From contig JAODUP010000275.1 in assembly GCA_025642065.1 (NCBI GenBank), forward strand, positions 742,001 through 806,000: DNA of 64,000 nt, written 5' to 3'. The notes below the pieces were generated by a model. It was given only the letters and a program-made list of their open reading frames with translations. It was not told where the DNA came from and searched no databases. Shown in pieces: positions 15,107 through 27,377 of the stretch. The translations under genes were made by a program, and so were the position numbers. The DNA comes from Paralvinella palmiformis. Its lineage: Eukaryota > Annelida > Polychaeta > Terebellida > Alvinellidae. Numbering within the stretch: the first letter of the stretch is position 1; each line of letters begins with the position of its first letter.

Positions 15107-16115
15107 TTACAGATCAAATATCTTCTTGGGCTTTATGTCTCTTAACTGATAGCGTCTTGGAGTAGTCAGTGTATCGGGTGGTTTATCTGTGTGAGTTGGT
15201 GGTGTGGTATTATCCTGGGTAACACTGGTATTGGACGAATCTGAACTCTGATCTGATTGTACTGGGTCTACAACTGGATTTACATTAGGCGGTACACCAC
15301 CAGGTAGTGTTATTGGTATTTGGTTGGGTGGTGCAGCGGTGGGTATCGCCTGTCAAGGTATATATTCTGGCTGGTGATCTGAAATAGTCTCGCCTGATCT
15401 TAGTAGATGATCAACATGAATATGGCGTACATCCTGGCTTACAAGAACAAGATACGTAAGTGGACCTAATCGTTTCGCGATTGTTCCTGGCATCCACTTT
15501 TCCTCTCCATTTCGATGGCTTCGGACTCGAACTCTATCACTACACTCAAATTGTCTAAACTTAGTGGATACATCTGGTGACTGTTTATCTTCTATCCTAC
15601 TGTGCAAGTCAGGTTTTATCAAATTAAATATGGTACGTACGTGGTTGTCGTTTCAAAAACAACTCAGCTGGAGACCTGTCTGTGCTGGCATGTGGAGTTA
15701 TTCTATATATCAACAAGAAATTAGCTAACTGCTCCTTTCGAGACATGGATGGAGATTTCCTTAGTCCTTGTTTCAACGTCTGAACACAACGTTCAATACA
15801 ACCATTACTGGCTGGATGGTATGGTGGTGTCAATGTTTGCTTGATACCATTTAGTTTCAAGAACTGGGAAAACTCTCGGCTTGCAAACCGTGGTCCGTTA
15901 TCAGACACTACCTCATGGGGAATGGCAAAAGACGCAAACAAGTTACTCTGAGAAGTAGTACTTGTAGTGGGGAATACCTCTAACCACTTATGAATTGGAT
16001 ACTTCCATGGTTTTAAAGGAAGGTCCAGTTGGCGATGTCTTGCGACATGATAGGCAAATTTGGCAACAACCAACTCAATTTTCTATGTCACTGTCTATAC
16101 CCGGATACCACAGAT

Positions 16116-16120
<5 letters not shown>
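15107..16120 (-). pseudogene. Ty3/Gypsy retrotransposon pol remnant (integrase and C-terminal tail)
   Basis: On the minus strand, in order: a Trp-Tyr-Pro-Gly-Ile-Asp segment and a Cys-x-x-Cys of the integrase zinc domain (16118-16040); a shortened catalytic core with Val-Ser-Asp-Asn-Gly-Pro and His-Pro-Ala-Ser-Asn-Gly-x-x-Glu; a chromatin/DNA-binding C-terminal region ending His-Val-Asp-His-Leu-Leu-Arg; and a Pro/Thr-rich tail ending Arg-Tyr-Gln-Leu-Arg-Asp at 15107. The stretch that normally holds the first catalytic Asp is missing between Lys-Pro-Trp-Lys-Tyr-Pro and Lys-Trp-Leu-Glu-Val, so only the second Asp and the Glu of the DDE triad remain. Frames break near 16030 and 15625, and an in-frame TGA lies at 15353-15355. 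Neither RT nor LTR was found, and the 5' side runs into (AT)n. It is inactive. Confidence 0.88.
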
Positions 16121-16171
<51 letters not shown>

Positions 16172-16188
16172 ATATATATATATATAAT
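16121..16188. repeat. (AT)n microsatellite
   Basis: AT dinucleotide tract that truncates the Gypsy remnant on its 5' side. Confidence 0.95.
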
Positions 16189-16339
16189 TAGAAAAAAAAA
16201 TGCAAGGAAAAAACTAAATTACTAAAAAAAGAATTCAGAAGAGGATTGTCTAAATATAAACAATTTACTATTATCGACACAAAACAAAGTTTTATGTGGT
16301 ACACTAAAGCCAAGTTCATCAACAAATGATCAGATGGAG

Positions 16340-16988
16340 TGGAAACTTAGGAAGGATAAGCGAGTCTGAAAAGGGGAGTTTTCAAATGGTGACGGAAAGA
16401 AACTATGCTATTTGATGACTTAACATGGTCAGAGAGTAAATTCCAAAGAGTCGGGACAGCAACTGAAGAAGCACGAGTCCCAGCATGAGTTTTAACCCTG
16501 GGAACAGACAACATGTGAAAACCAGATGAACGGAGTTCTCTGGGCTTGAGTGCTAAAGAAAGCGCGGAAAATAGATATGAAGGTTCTCCAGAAGAAAGCG
16601 TTTGATAGTGCAGAGTTTTAAAATGATGCGAGATTGAACAGGGAGCCAGTGAAGAGATTTCAGAAGTGGGACAGAATGGGAAAACCGAGGAGACCGTGTG
16701 ACAACCCTAGCTAAGCAGTTCGGAACACACTGAAGGTTTAGAATATCCTTAGCGACGCGAAGAGAGTTGCAATAATCAAGCCTACTAGAAATGAGTGCTG
16801 TAGCAATGGTTTTGGCGACTGAAATAAAAATATAGTGACGAATACGGCGAAGGTCACGAATATGATAGAAGCAGGAGCGACATGTCAGAGAAATACGCTT
16901 TCTGAAATCAAATGTAACACCAAGATTACGTACAGTATCTGATGGTTTGATGCTATAATTAAGGATGGGTGTAGGTTAAACTGCCTCT
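16340..16988 (-). pseudogene. CR1/L2-like LINE reverse transcriptase, 3' fragment
   Basis: The minus strand reads almost continuously: Val-Arg-Asn-Leu-Gly-Val-x-Phe-Asp, then Arg-Leu-Asp-Tyr-Cys-Asn-Ser-Leu, then Leu-Ala-Arg-Val-Val-Thr-Arg-Ser-Pro-Arg, then Leu-His-Trp-Leu-Pro-Val, and after frame changes Ala-Val-Pro-Thr-Leu-Trp-Asn and Ser-Phe-Arg-His-His-Leu-Lys. This is the ordered post-catalytic part of a LINE reverse transcriptase. A stop precedes the first motif and no catalytic motif is present, so it is 5'-truncated. The better frame preservation suggests a younger insertion than its neighbours. Confidence 0.85.
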
Positions 16989-17059
16989 CAACAAAGATAG
17001 ATCTTGTGCAATACGTTTCACGCCGGATGATCGTAATTTGATAATAGTTTGTGTCTATC

Positions 17060-19515
17060 TGACTGCAGATACACGTAACGTGTTTTAAAGGTGTACCTTC
17101 TCTTATTGACTTAATTATTACAAACAGATCAAAACTTTTAAAAATACTGTCAGTGTTGATACAGGTTTAAGTGATTTTCACTCACTGGTTTGTACCTCCA
17201 CAAAGTTTCATATTCCTAAACAGAAGGCTAATACTTTCACATATAGGAGTTACAAGCATTTTAATAAAACAACTTTCTTACATGATTTATCTGCAATACC
17301 CTATCATATAACTGAAATGTTTGATGATGTTGATGATGCATATTATGTATGGAATGAGTTAACAATGCAAGTAGTGAATGAACATGCTCCTGTAAAATGT
17401 AAGACGATCAAAGGTACCAGAGTTCCATACATGAATGGTGAACTAAGAAGAGCGATAAATGTAAGAAATATGTTCAAACGTAAATATGATAAATGTAAAA
17501 GTACTGGTCACTGGCAACAATACAGAAATCAAAGAAATTTTGTCACAAAATTAAGAAAGAAAAGTATGAACATATCTTTGCGCAGTAAATGTAGTGCAAC
17601 CTCTGGAAAGGAGTTCTGGGAAACAGTAAAACCTCTTATTTCAAATAAATCTATCAATAAAAATGATAATATAATATTACTGACCAATGAAAATGTTGTA
17701 ACACATCAAGACAAGGTAGCTACTGTTTTTAATGATTATTTTACCAATATGGCCAAAGATATAGGTTCTGATGATTGTATTAATGTATATGATAATGTAC
17801 CTTCTTGTGTGACGAAACATGACCAACATGATGGTGTTAAAAATATAAAACACTTTATGGAATCATTTGGTGAACATGTTGATTTTTATTTTCATGATGT
17901 AAGTGTTGATGTAGTTAAGTCACATTTGTGTAATTTATTAAAAATGGGATCAAATATATTATGTAATCAAATATGTTATTTATTGAATATGTCACTAACA
18001 ACATGTACAATGTAGATGTTTCAAATTAGAGACCAGTCAGCATTCTACCCAGTATGTCAAAGACTTTTGAAAAAGAAATTGTAAATCAGGTGTCGGTATA
18101 TTTTGAAAAACGTTTTTAGCCTCTATATATCTGGGTTTAGACAACGACATAGTTGTGAAACTGTTCTCTTACGTCTGGTTGAAAATATAAAGAAATCAAT
18201 AGAAACAGGTAAAGTAGTGTGTGTTGACCTAATGGATCTCTCTCGAGCTTTTGATTTTATACCCTATAAACTATTTATATCTAAACTACGAGCATATGGC
18301 TTATCACAATCTGCATGTGAATTATTTCTCAGTTACTATCGAGATCGTAAACGAGTAAAATTGGGTAGTGTTAAAGGTGAATGGGAAAATGTTTACAAAG
18401 GTGCTGCTCAGGGATCCCTTATGGGTCCTCAGTCTTATAATGTGTTTACTAATGATATGTTATTTATATTAGAAGATGACGTTGATGTATACAATTACGC
18501 TGATGACAACACATTTGTCTGTTCTGGCTATGATTATGAGTCCGTCAAGGATAAAGTAGTACGCAATGTAAACAATGTGATTACATGGTTTGAGAGTAAT
18601 AATATGATGGTTAATCCTGATAAGTTTCAATGTATTGTTTTTACCAAAAATGAAAATTTAGATAGTTTTAAGATAGGAAAACATGATATTGTTCCACAGA
18701 ATAATGTCAAGATTCTGGGGTTAAACTTAGATAGTGAATTAAATTTTGATACTCATACATCCAAACTTTGTCAGAAAGCAGGAAATCAAATTAATGTACT
18801 GGCTAGATTGTGTAATGTACTTGATGAGCCAAGTAAGTTTTTACTTTATAATATTTTTATCGAATATTATTTTAATTAATGTTCTGTTGTATGGCACTTC
18901 TCTAGTAAATATAACACATATAAAATTGAAAAGCTTCAAGAAAAAGCACTATGATTTATTAAGTTGGACTTCAACAGTTCCTATAAATTATTACTAGAAA
19001 ATTATAATAAAAACCCACTATATGTTGTACGGATTAGAAAGTTTATGGAAGCTGTATATAAAATTTCTCATGACAAGTATCCGCTGTATCTAAATGTTCT
19101 GATTAAACAAAAAATGTACAAATTAATTTAAGATCTGATAATAATATATGTATCCCATAATATAAAACCATCAAGTATGGTAAGAATTCTTTTACCTATT
19201 CTGCACCATTTTATTGGAATAAGTTGCCAAATATAATACGAAATGCCCGAAGCTTTAGTAGTTTTAAGACCGTTCTTCATGATTGGGTACCATCCTGAAA
19301 ATGTGGATCATGCCTACAATGTAATATTATTAATAGGTGAAATATTTTTATCATATCATTTTATCATAAATATTTCATTTGTATAAAATCATATCATATG
19401 TAATGTTCATTGCACTTGTTATTGTTTACACTTATTTATGTCGATGTAATAGTGATTGTCACTAATGTTATTGTTACGCTTTTATCGACTCTAAATAAAT
19501 TTCTCTTACTCTTAC
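17060..19515 (+). pseudogene. Non-LTR retrotransposon (endonuclease end to RT), degenerate
   Basis: The 5' part shows the end of an endonuclease domain (Gly-Leu-Ser-Asp-Phe-His-Ser-Leu). The EN-RT linker is open at 17317-18015. The RT at 18103-18879 has Phe-Arg-Gln-Arg-His-Ser-Cys-Glu-Thr, Leu-Ser-Arg-Ala-Phe-Asp, Ala-Gln-Gly-Ser-Leu-Met-Gly-Pro and the catalytic Tyr-Ala-Asp-Asp. A C-terminal Phe-Tyr-Trp-Asn-Lys-Leu-Pro lies near 19210. Several stops and frameshifts separate the pieces. The copy ends in a TCTTACT-type tail at about 19515. The 5' half of the endonuclease is missing. Confidence 0.88.
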
Positions 19516-19929
19516 TAAAAGGGTCAGCTTAATATGTTTATTTCATCATCATGTTCATTTAACTCATTATGATTCTGGCAACTTCAATCATAACGTACAA
19601 TTAATTAATTATACATTCATAACATGCGATTACCTAGGGGATCACATGCTTCATGCAAACCACTAGATTATTTCTAACCTTTGAAGCGAGAACATCAAAT
19701 TGTGTTGAAACTACATTTTAAAACATCTTGGCTTTAAAGTGAACTAGTTTGTGTGTTGGAATAAATTAAGCTGGTCATTCTACATGCCACTTCATATTCA
19801 ACTGCACGCATCGTATGTGAATATAATTTTAAAAAAGAAATTGTGTCATTTATTAAACTCATATACTTACTAGAACTCTCACGTGTTTTAGCCATTTATC
19901 CATTGTAATGCTGCTTGCTGATAGATGCA
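19516..19929. other. Spacer between LINE remnants; nothing recognised
   Basis: No coding similarity seen. Confidence 0.5.
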
Positions 19930-21017
19930 CACTTAAATTAACTTATTCGTATGGTGCTATAATGATAGCAGGGGATTTTAATAGTGATTTGAGTAGAAAT
20001 ATTCCTATGGTTAAATTTGTTAATAGTCACTTGGACAATGGTGTAATGTCTTCCTTGTAGCAATATTATAATGTAGACTACACTTATCAAATTGCTACAA
20101 CACAGGATTCTAAATCCATTTGTATTATTATGCCAAGATGCTGGCGCATTTATAATGTGCACAATACTTCTGATAACTCGGTGATCTATGTAATACGAGT
20201 TTTGGACATGTATCAGAAGCTAAACACACAACACATCTCTCTTGGTCCAAAGCCTCAAATGCAAATCCCACAAATTACGATGATGATCTGAAATGTTCCT
20301 TGAATGGTATTTGTATTCCTCATAACATCATTCCATGCTCTAATGTAATGTGTAATGATACGCGATTCAGAAATCGATAAATATTGTGATGACATCATTG
20401 AATGTATGCTAAATAGTCAACGCAATCACATACCAACCTCCACCTACCGTGATAATAGAAAATCAGATTGGAAATATGTATGTAGATGACAATTTCAAAA
20501 AGCAATATGTCGAGTGGATAACACGGGAAAGATCAGGTAATGGATACTATAACGTGATGTGTAACTGCTCTAGATCTGAGTATCATAAAGCAATTAAATA
20601 CATTAATAAGAATAAAGTTCTTATTAATCGTGTAACCTGGACACATATATACGTAAAATTAGGTATGTTGTAAAACTTGTATCTAGTTCAATTGACGGGC
20701 AGCAAGTTGATGCAAACATTGCTCAATATTTTTCTAAAAAATATAAATGGTTTAACTTATCCATGGAAGTTGACACGAATAGCCACGAATATGATACCTT
20801 GTCAAAGGTAATAAACAACAAGTTTATGTACGAAGGTGCTAATGGTATATCAGATGTGTCTGTCCTAGAAGTAACAAGAGCGGTGAATAAATTGAAACTT
20901 AATAAATGTGACTGTGTATTTGATGTTTCATCAAATGGTTTTGAGGAAGATCGATCATTTTCATTGAAGTTATCAAGCGCGTTATCAGCAATTAGGCAAC
21001 CAACAATTTCGTTTTAA
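19930..21017 (+). pseudogene. LINE remnant: endonuclease motif and EN-RT linker
   Basis: A Gly-Asp-Phe-Asn-Ser-Asp-Leu motif at about 19970-20000 is the endonuclease signature of APE-type LINEs. Linker-like pieces follow at 20410-20680 (Lys-Ala-Ile-Lys-Tyr-Ile-Asn-Lys) and 20690-21017 (Ala-Val-Asn-Lys-Leu-Lys-Leu-Asn-Lys). It stops before the RT catalytic core. Several frame breaks. Confidence 0.7.
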
Positions 21018-21550
21018 AAGGAAACATTCAAATATACAATGTGCATACGTAGTTGGTAAAAATTATTATGGTAATTTCACCTAACATTGGCCACTTTTGG
21101 TCGCCCAGAAATAGCTAATTAAGTAATATCCTCGTCGTGTGCATGAGATGGATGTGTGTTTTGGTCCCATCTACAGGTACTATCATTTCAACACGTGACA
21201 CCCTATGTCATCACGTTGTGGTTTGAATTAGGACGCACTGTAAGTTGAGGTGTGAATAACACGTTTTACTTCAAAGTTTCACTTTTAAACCTTTCTCAAT
21301 CTTGCTCCTAAGTAAATAGTATATTATAGAATTTAAATATATTTTCAAATAGATTTTTGTGTGAGAACGACTCCTTCATGTCCTTCTATGCTATAATGTG
21401 TATGTAGTCAATTTTACCTAAACTTGGCCATCGTATATTCCTAAATCTGGACATGGCTAGGTTTAGGTGTGAAGTGGCTAGGTTTGGATTAATGTCAAAT
21501 ATTTGGGAATGTTGGTCTGTTTTTGATAATTAAAAATACCACTAGAGACA
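21018..21550. other. Spacer; nothing recognised
   Basis: No coding similarity. A short phrase CACCTAA-x-TTGGCCA recurs near 21078 and 21416. Confidence 0.5.
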
Positions 21551-21912
21551 TTTGAAAGACACAGCAAAATCATGAAGGGTACACTACCAACATACTTAAA
21601 AAGAAAGGTCTTCAACCAGTGTATCCTTCCATCAATGACATATGGAGAAGAAACCTGAACATTAACAACAAAAAGGGAAAAGAAATTGTATCCAGCACAA
21701 AACAACATGGAACGAAACATGATTAACATAACTTATAAATACCGGAAAACAAACAAGTGGGTGAGGGATCAAACTAAGGTTATGGACAATTAAAAACGGA
21801 AATGGACATGGGCAGGTCACATCAGCCAGAAAACGGATAATATATGGAGTGCAGCACTGATAGTTTGGACACCGATGGGTGGCAAAGGAAATATAGGAAG
21901 GCAACATATTTT
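21551..21912 (+). pseudogene. RTE-like LINE reverse transcriptase C-terminus
   Basis: The plus strand reads Val-Phe-Asn-Gln-Cys-Ile-Leu-Pro-Ser-Met-Thr-Tyr-Gly-Glu-Glu-Thr, then a stop for the usual Trp, then Met-Glu-Arg-Asn-Met, then Arg-Lys-Thr-Asn-Lys-Trp-Val-Arg-Asp-Gln-Thr-Lys-Val, then Lys-Trp-Thr-Trp-Ala-Gly-His-Ile, and Trp-Thr-Pro-Met-Gly-Gly-Lys. These are hallmark motifs of the RTE-type RT C-terminus. Only the last 115 codons or so remain. Confidence 0.88.
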
Positions 21913-21990
21913 TCTGAGGATCCGAGCTAGTGATTTATTTCGAGTGCTAAAATAACATTCGCAACCGGAAAATCTTTATCCTTCAGTATA

Positions 21991-22548
21991 TCAGTAAACT
22001 GCTGAAATCTGACACCAGGGAAGCTTTCTAGCTGTATATTCTAGATATTCTGGAGTGGTGTAGCAGTTATCCTGAACACGTTCCCTTCTTCTGTGAATAA
22101 TGTGTCCTTGATGTTTTCTGGCCAGGTCCAACTCTTTTTTTGTATCGACTTGTCTTTTTGTGGATGAACACCTACGGCCGGGTGCCACTCTTTAATGCCT
22201 TCTCCATTCTTCTTTTTGTGGGCTGGACTTACAATTCGGGATGTTTCTTCATCCTCTGTTGGGGAAATCTGAGCAGGTGGTCCACACTTCAACGACGTCA
22301 TGGTTGGAATGCATTTTCGTAACGTTGAAAGTCTTACGGGTCGACCTCATCACTCGCTGTGGTTTAGGCAATTCCGGAAAATCACCTGAACAACCAGGAA
22401 TGATTACGAATATATTAGTCTTCCAGGGAGATGTCGCGTCTCTAACCAGGGACCTTATACCCGTAAACGCTGGTTCCGGCTTCCAAATACACTCCAATGT
22501 CAGAGAAACATGATTTTCCACACTCAACGCCAAAAACCTATTATTCAT
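21991..22548 (-). pseudogene. Unidentified open frames, probably mobile-element protein
   Basis: Two minus-strand frames overlap at 22249-22301. The first covers 22548-22249, 99 codons from its ATG. The second continues to 22041 in another frame, and a third open frame lies at 21991-22188. The switch near 22255 looks like one frameshift in a single longer protein. The first part is mixed and Pro/Trp-containing; the second is Lys/Glu-rich and charged. I do not recognise the domain. The LINE remnants on both sides make an element ORF the likeliest source. Confidence 0.4.
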
Positions 22549-23099
22549 TGCAGCTGGTGAGGTTCTTGTTCATTTGTTTTCAGTTTTTACCTTTGCTCTT
22601 ATCGTGGGTATGTATTATGTGATAATTAAGAAAGTGGTTTAATAACAGGCTGAACTAATTCCTACCTTTCTTCCCGGATGATCCTGTTCCCCAGAAAGTG
22701 CCTGCAACAGAATGTAAAATATCTTTCCCACGACAGGCATTTAACTCGTCTGTAAAAGTGGACACCTGTTTATACTTAACACAGATCTATTAATGAACTT
22801 CCTCTTTCATTTTTCCAAATTGTGTGCGTGTTTTGTGTGTTGTGTGTGTGTCTGTATGTGCGTGTGTGTTAAGGTGATTAGTATGTAAACGGATATGTAA
22901 TCTCGTTGTGTGCCAAAAATAGAAACTGTATAATACACGATACTTCTTCTCGAAGGTTTCTTCAGTAAGAATGTTGTTTTATGCAGTTTAAGGGTTAGGT
23001 CTGCAGGACTTCACAAATCTACAGAATTGTAGATGAATGTTCATCGAACTTGCTCCATAGCGAGAAACACCCAATCAAGTAATTATACATAACCCCATC
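22549..23099. other. Spacer with short GT-rich run
   Basis: A degenerate (GT)n at about 22824-22870 is the only structure seen. Confidence 0.5.
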
Positions 23100-23703
23100 C
23101 AGAAGAAAGTTGACCCTGGAGGAGCAGCAATCGCAGCCACCACCAAAATGACCAATACACCAACTATCAACATCTATACTGATGTTAGCTCTCAATCAAA
23201 CGGAACAACATCCTGGGTATGAAAGAAAGAAAGAAAGAAAGAAAGAAACAAACAAACAAACACAGAAGGAAACAAAGAAACAAAGAAATCAGAGGTAGAA
23301 TCCCAAACCAGACTCCGATCACATTAACTGAGTTGCATGCAGTCAAAGCGACACAACTTGGATATTGAGATAGCCATTTCGTGAAAGAGGCATCATCCAA
23401 TCGAACTCTGTGGGAATACTCACTATCATTTCCACAGCTAATTTCCAAACCTATCCCGAAATCATCACAGAAATCTACATCACGGCGTCAATCCTCAGGT
23501 AGCGTGGAATCCAAGAAATCCTCCACTGGGTTCCAAGTCAGGTAAACCTTGAGGGAACGACCGAACTGACCAACTATATAGCGAACGAAGCCACGTGTCT
23601 AAAAGTCGTCGAACGTGCTGAACATATCTCTGGTACATTCAACCACCTCATCGACAGATACATCTACAATCGACTCAAATCGACTATAGAGACCACACAT
23701 CAA

Positions 23704-23741
<38 letters not shown>

Positions 23742-24010
23742 ACTGGTACCAGACGATCACTGTCGTCGGACATAACTTCATTAACAATAGGACGACTAAA
23801 TTGCTGGTCATATATATATAACTTCACCCGTCAGTTATCTCTAACACTCTGCCCTTACTGTCAACAAACATACAACCTGGTGCTTTATCTGCTCAACTGA
23901 CAAACACCACTCGATGTTTGGAAGAAGACATAAAGGTTATCTCTTCCCCAAAGATGTCAAATTCTCACACCACCAGCAACAATAATGTCGCAACAACACA
24001 ACATAAGTCA
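23100..24010 (+). pseudogene. I/Nimb-like LINE remnant with RNase H
   Basis: Ile-Tyr-Thr-Asp-Val-Ser-Ser-Gln-Ser-Asn-Gly at about 23170-23210 is an RNase H start, with the first catalytic Asp kept. It is cut by a (GAAA)n/(CAAA)n run at 23220-23290. Thr-Leu-Thr-Glu-Leu-His-Ala-Val follows at about 23320, with the second acidic residue. Later pieces include Arg-Tyr-Ile-Tyr-Asn-Arg-Leu, a His run encoded by (CAT)n at 23700-23735, and a Cys-Pro-Tyr-Cys near 23850. The element resembles 27841-29300. Many breaks. Confidence 0.75.
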
Positions 24011-24099
24011 AAACCAGGTAGCTATGCCCAATAAAAGTACAAGCTGTTAGCCACAAGGTAAGTACTTACCACAATAATCTGGCGTAAATACCAGCAATC

Positions 24100-26460
24100 T
24101 TATTTCTCTAACTGAGAGTGAGCCGCCGAAGGCTTTGTTTTGTGTTAACTTATTTGTTAATACATCGTCTTCAGATTTCTTATCTAAATCTATTAAGGAT
24201 ATTGCGCGCCCTCGTCGTTGACAAGATAGGGGGAGTTACTAATAAATAATAATGCTCATAACCTGTATGCCATAGACTCGTTACTTGATGATAAGAAGGT
24301 TGGGGTCTCTATTTTCGGTATATTGCCTGAAATGTTCAATTCTTGAGGAATAAAGCCATTCCTGTGACTGATTACAGTATATCGCAAGGTATTGACGTAT
24401 TAGCACTTATTGAAACGTAGGTTCGAACTGACACTGATCAGATCACCATAAAGGTTATGAGATTAATCATATTCCTCGTAAAGGTGGCAGACGCGGTGGT
24501 GGTATTGTGATACTCTACAAATCAGGACTGACTGTCACGGTGAGTAAGTCAGAGACAACGGAGATATAAACCCATGGACTGTACCATAAATATATAGGTA
24601 AGGTTACAATTAAATTGTGTACTATATATAGTCACCTCCTTCTAAACAAAATGGCTTTAGAATGTCAATTTTCTTTTAGTAATTGTATGAAGACTTATAT
24701 AACATAGTCATTATATTCCATATGATGCCATAATAACTGGTGATTTAAACTTCCATGTTGACATTAAGACTAATGTTGAAGCTCGTGGGCTTTGCAGTAC
24801 ATTGGATTAACACGGATTGACTCAGCATGTTAATATCGCAACCCACAAAGGAGGCGACACAATAGGTTTGGTCATCTCTAGAGAATCGAGTCCCATCATA
24901 GTAGAAACTCCTCCTGTATTTGACTCTTGGCTCAGTATTAACAAAGGTAAATCCTTTTGGCCACCATCTGGCTGTACAGTTTATTATTAATATGGACAAA
25001 CTCGATTGTGTACAAAGAAAGATCAGATATAGAAAATACCGTGGCTTAAATATTAAATAATTTAATGAGGATCTACAGTCGCCGCAACACCTGAGTAATT
25101 GTGAGGGATCAGTTGACGAGCTAATAGAAGCCTATAACAAATGCGTCCTAAGTATCATTTATCGCCATGTTCCCTCTTGTTAAAAATCATCATGTTGAGA
25201 CCGGAAACTCCTTGTTACTCCGATAAACTTATATCTGCTAAGAAAATTCGGAGGTAAGCAGAGAGAACGTGGCGCCGAACTTCCTTGGTGGTGTACTTTG
25301 AAATATTCAGGGATCTCTGTAGAAAAATGAATACACTACTATTCGAGGAGAAGAAGTGTTTCTATTCCACAAAGATAGAGGAATGTGGAAAAGATCAAAA
25401 GAAACTCGTCAAGTTAACTAAGAACTCGATGGGAAGTAACTCAAATGCAAATCTTCCAAATCTAACCTTTACTGAACTCATGGCCGACAAGTTCAGGAAT
25501 TTATTCATGAGGAAAACAATAATCATCAAGAATAAGATCATTTCTGATTCCCCAAATAATAGCTGCAATATCTACATGGATCTAGGTATTATGTTTAATG
25601 AAACAAATGCTCGAAATGTTTCAACCAACGTCTGAGGGTGAGGTCAAGGACAAGTCATGTGATTTGGATCCACTGCCCACTTGGCTTTTGAAGAAATGTG
25701 TGGATCAACTTCTGCCACTGATAACAGCCATTGTCAGTAGGCCAATGGATGAGTCGGTAATGTTGTTGTGTTTGAAATGAGCCACCATAACCCCGCTACT
25801 TAAGAGAACTGGGTTGGATAAGGAATATATGAAAAACCATCGTCCTATTTCTAACCTTCCTTTCATCTCCAAACTTATTGAAAGTTAGTAGCAAGGCGTA
25901 TAGAAGAACACTTATAGCACAATGACATTTATCAGTCTGCTGATCTTAGATGTCACCCAACAGAAATTGCATAGCAACAGTACTGAGGCTCTTGAAGAAG
26001 GATCCATGACTGCATTAATTATGCTTGATTTATCTGCAGCTTTCGACGTAATCGATCATCCAATTCTACTAAAGCCCTTAGAATTATCCTTTGGAATCAA
26101 GGACAAGGCTTTAACTTGGGTAAAGTCGTACCTCATTGCAAAAACTCAGTGTGTTTCAGTGTCGGATAAAACATCATCAGATGGTCTTTTTGGTGTAACA
26201 CAGGGATCAGTTTTAGGAGCAAAGAATTGCTGTATGTGTACCAAACCAGTTGGCGAAATTATTAAACGGTATAATATTAAATATCATTGTTATGCTGATG
26301 ATAAACAAGTGTACATGAGTTTAAAGTCATTTGATCAATGGGTGTTATTTCATCTTCAATTTCATAAGTACTTGGATGAACAGCAACATGCTGAAATTGA
26401 ATAAAGACAAGACAGAATTAATTCAAGTAAAGAAATATTTTGTAAGGTTCTTAAAACCCA
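24100..26460 (+). pseudogene. Near full-length CR1/L2-like LINE pol, degenerate
   Basis: Endonuclease pieces: Asp-Val-Leu-Ala-Leu-Ile-Glu-Thr at about 24390, Arg-Arg-Gly-Gly-Gly-Ile-Val at 24490, Gly-Asp-Leu-Asn-Phe-His-Val-Asp at 24740 and His-Gly-Leu-Thr-Gln-His-Val at 24815. The linker runs 25285-25780. RT motifs: Asn-His-Arg-Pro-Ile-Ser-Asn-Leu near 25840, Leu-Asp-Leu-Ser-Ala-Ala-Phe-Asp at 26025, Thr-Gln-Gly-Ser-Val-Leu-Gly at 26200 and Tyr-Ala-Asp-Asp at 26290. The RT catalytic residues survive, but stops and shifts break the frame in at least six places. The RT C-terminus after about 26430 is missing. Confidence 0.85.
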
Positions 26461-27332
26461 TTTATTTAAATTAGACTATTAATTTATCATATATAGATCA
26501 GTGTATTTTAATATGTATAAAATATGAGCTTAGAACATGTTTTAATTGTGTTTTAATGTAAATGCGCCTTATAGCAATTCAAGTTTAAATAAGGCACTAT
26601 ATATATAATGATATTTTATTATTAATGAGTAATAACGTCTATGAGTAATAACGTCTAATATTTTATGCTGACGTATACAAGGCCATTAATAATTAATGGG
26701 GTTTCTATGCCATTATTATTTCCGGTTTAGTTTTAACCTCATGGCCCCTTTCCACAGGATATAGGTAGCGTGGTTTGTGGGACGCCCCCACCCCCCTCCC
26801 CCCCAACACTGACTTGGCTATGGTGCGCCAACCTACACGATCTAAAAGCGCAACAAAATATCGTATTTTGTAGCGCTTTTGGGTGTTCAAATCGAGCATC
26901 TAACAAACTACATTCTGAGATATCATTCCATATACATTCGAATTTTTAGACTTATTCTTTTTGAACATTCCACAAATTTAAACAAACTATTTGTTGCCTA
27001 GTGCTGCGTTGACCGGGTTTTTATTTGATTTTGAATAGAGGCAGAATACGTTGTATAAAATCAGGATCAACCTCGATGTCCTTGTCATAATTATGATCTT
27101 GCTTAAATTAGATACTTTAGTGTGTTAACGTAGTGATTCAACATCATTCCGGCACCATTCAAGTTTTGAATTTATTTTAATATTCCGTCTTACCTCACAG
27201 TCAAAATCACACTAGAATTAGATATGAGAAATATTTTATCTGGGCAAGGGAAACACTGTAACTTGTAAGGGTAAACAAAATCTATCGTTTTAATACAACA
27301 TTTATAAACGTTTTAATTTTGTACAGTAGATA

Positions 27333-27338
<6 letters not shown>
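26461..27338. other. Spacer; nothing coding recognised
   Basis: Includes a short tandem (ATGAGTAATAACGTCT twice, 26624-26656) and a C-rich run at 26784-26805. Confidence 0.5.

Positions 27339-27372
<34 letters not shown>
27339..27372. repeat. (AT)n microsatellite
   Basis: Uninterrupted AT dinucleotides. Confidence 0.95.

Positions 27373-27377
<5 letters not shown>

Noticed and set aside
21991..22548. Prokaryotic or viral gene transfer
   Set aside because: Composition matches the surroundings and LINE remnants flank both sides. There is no positive evidence for transfer.
23700..23811. Poly-Met/poly-His coding run
   Set aside because: It is a (CAT)n microsatellite inside a decayed LINE.
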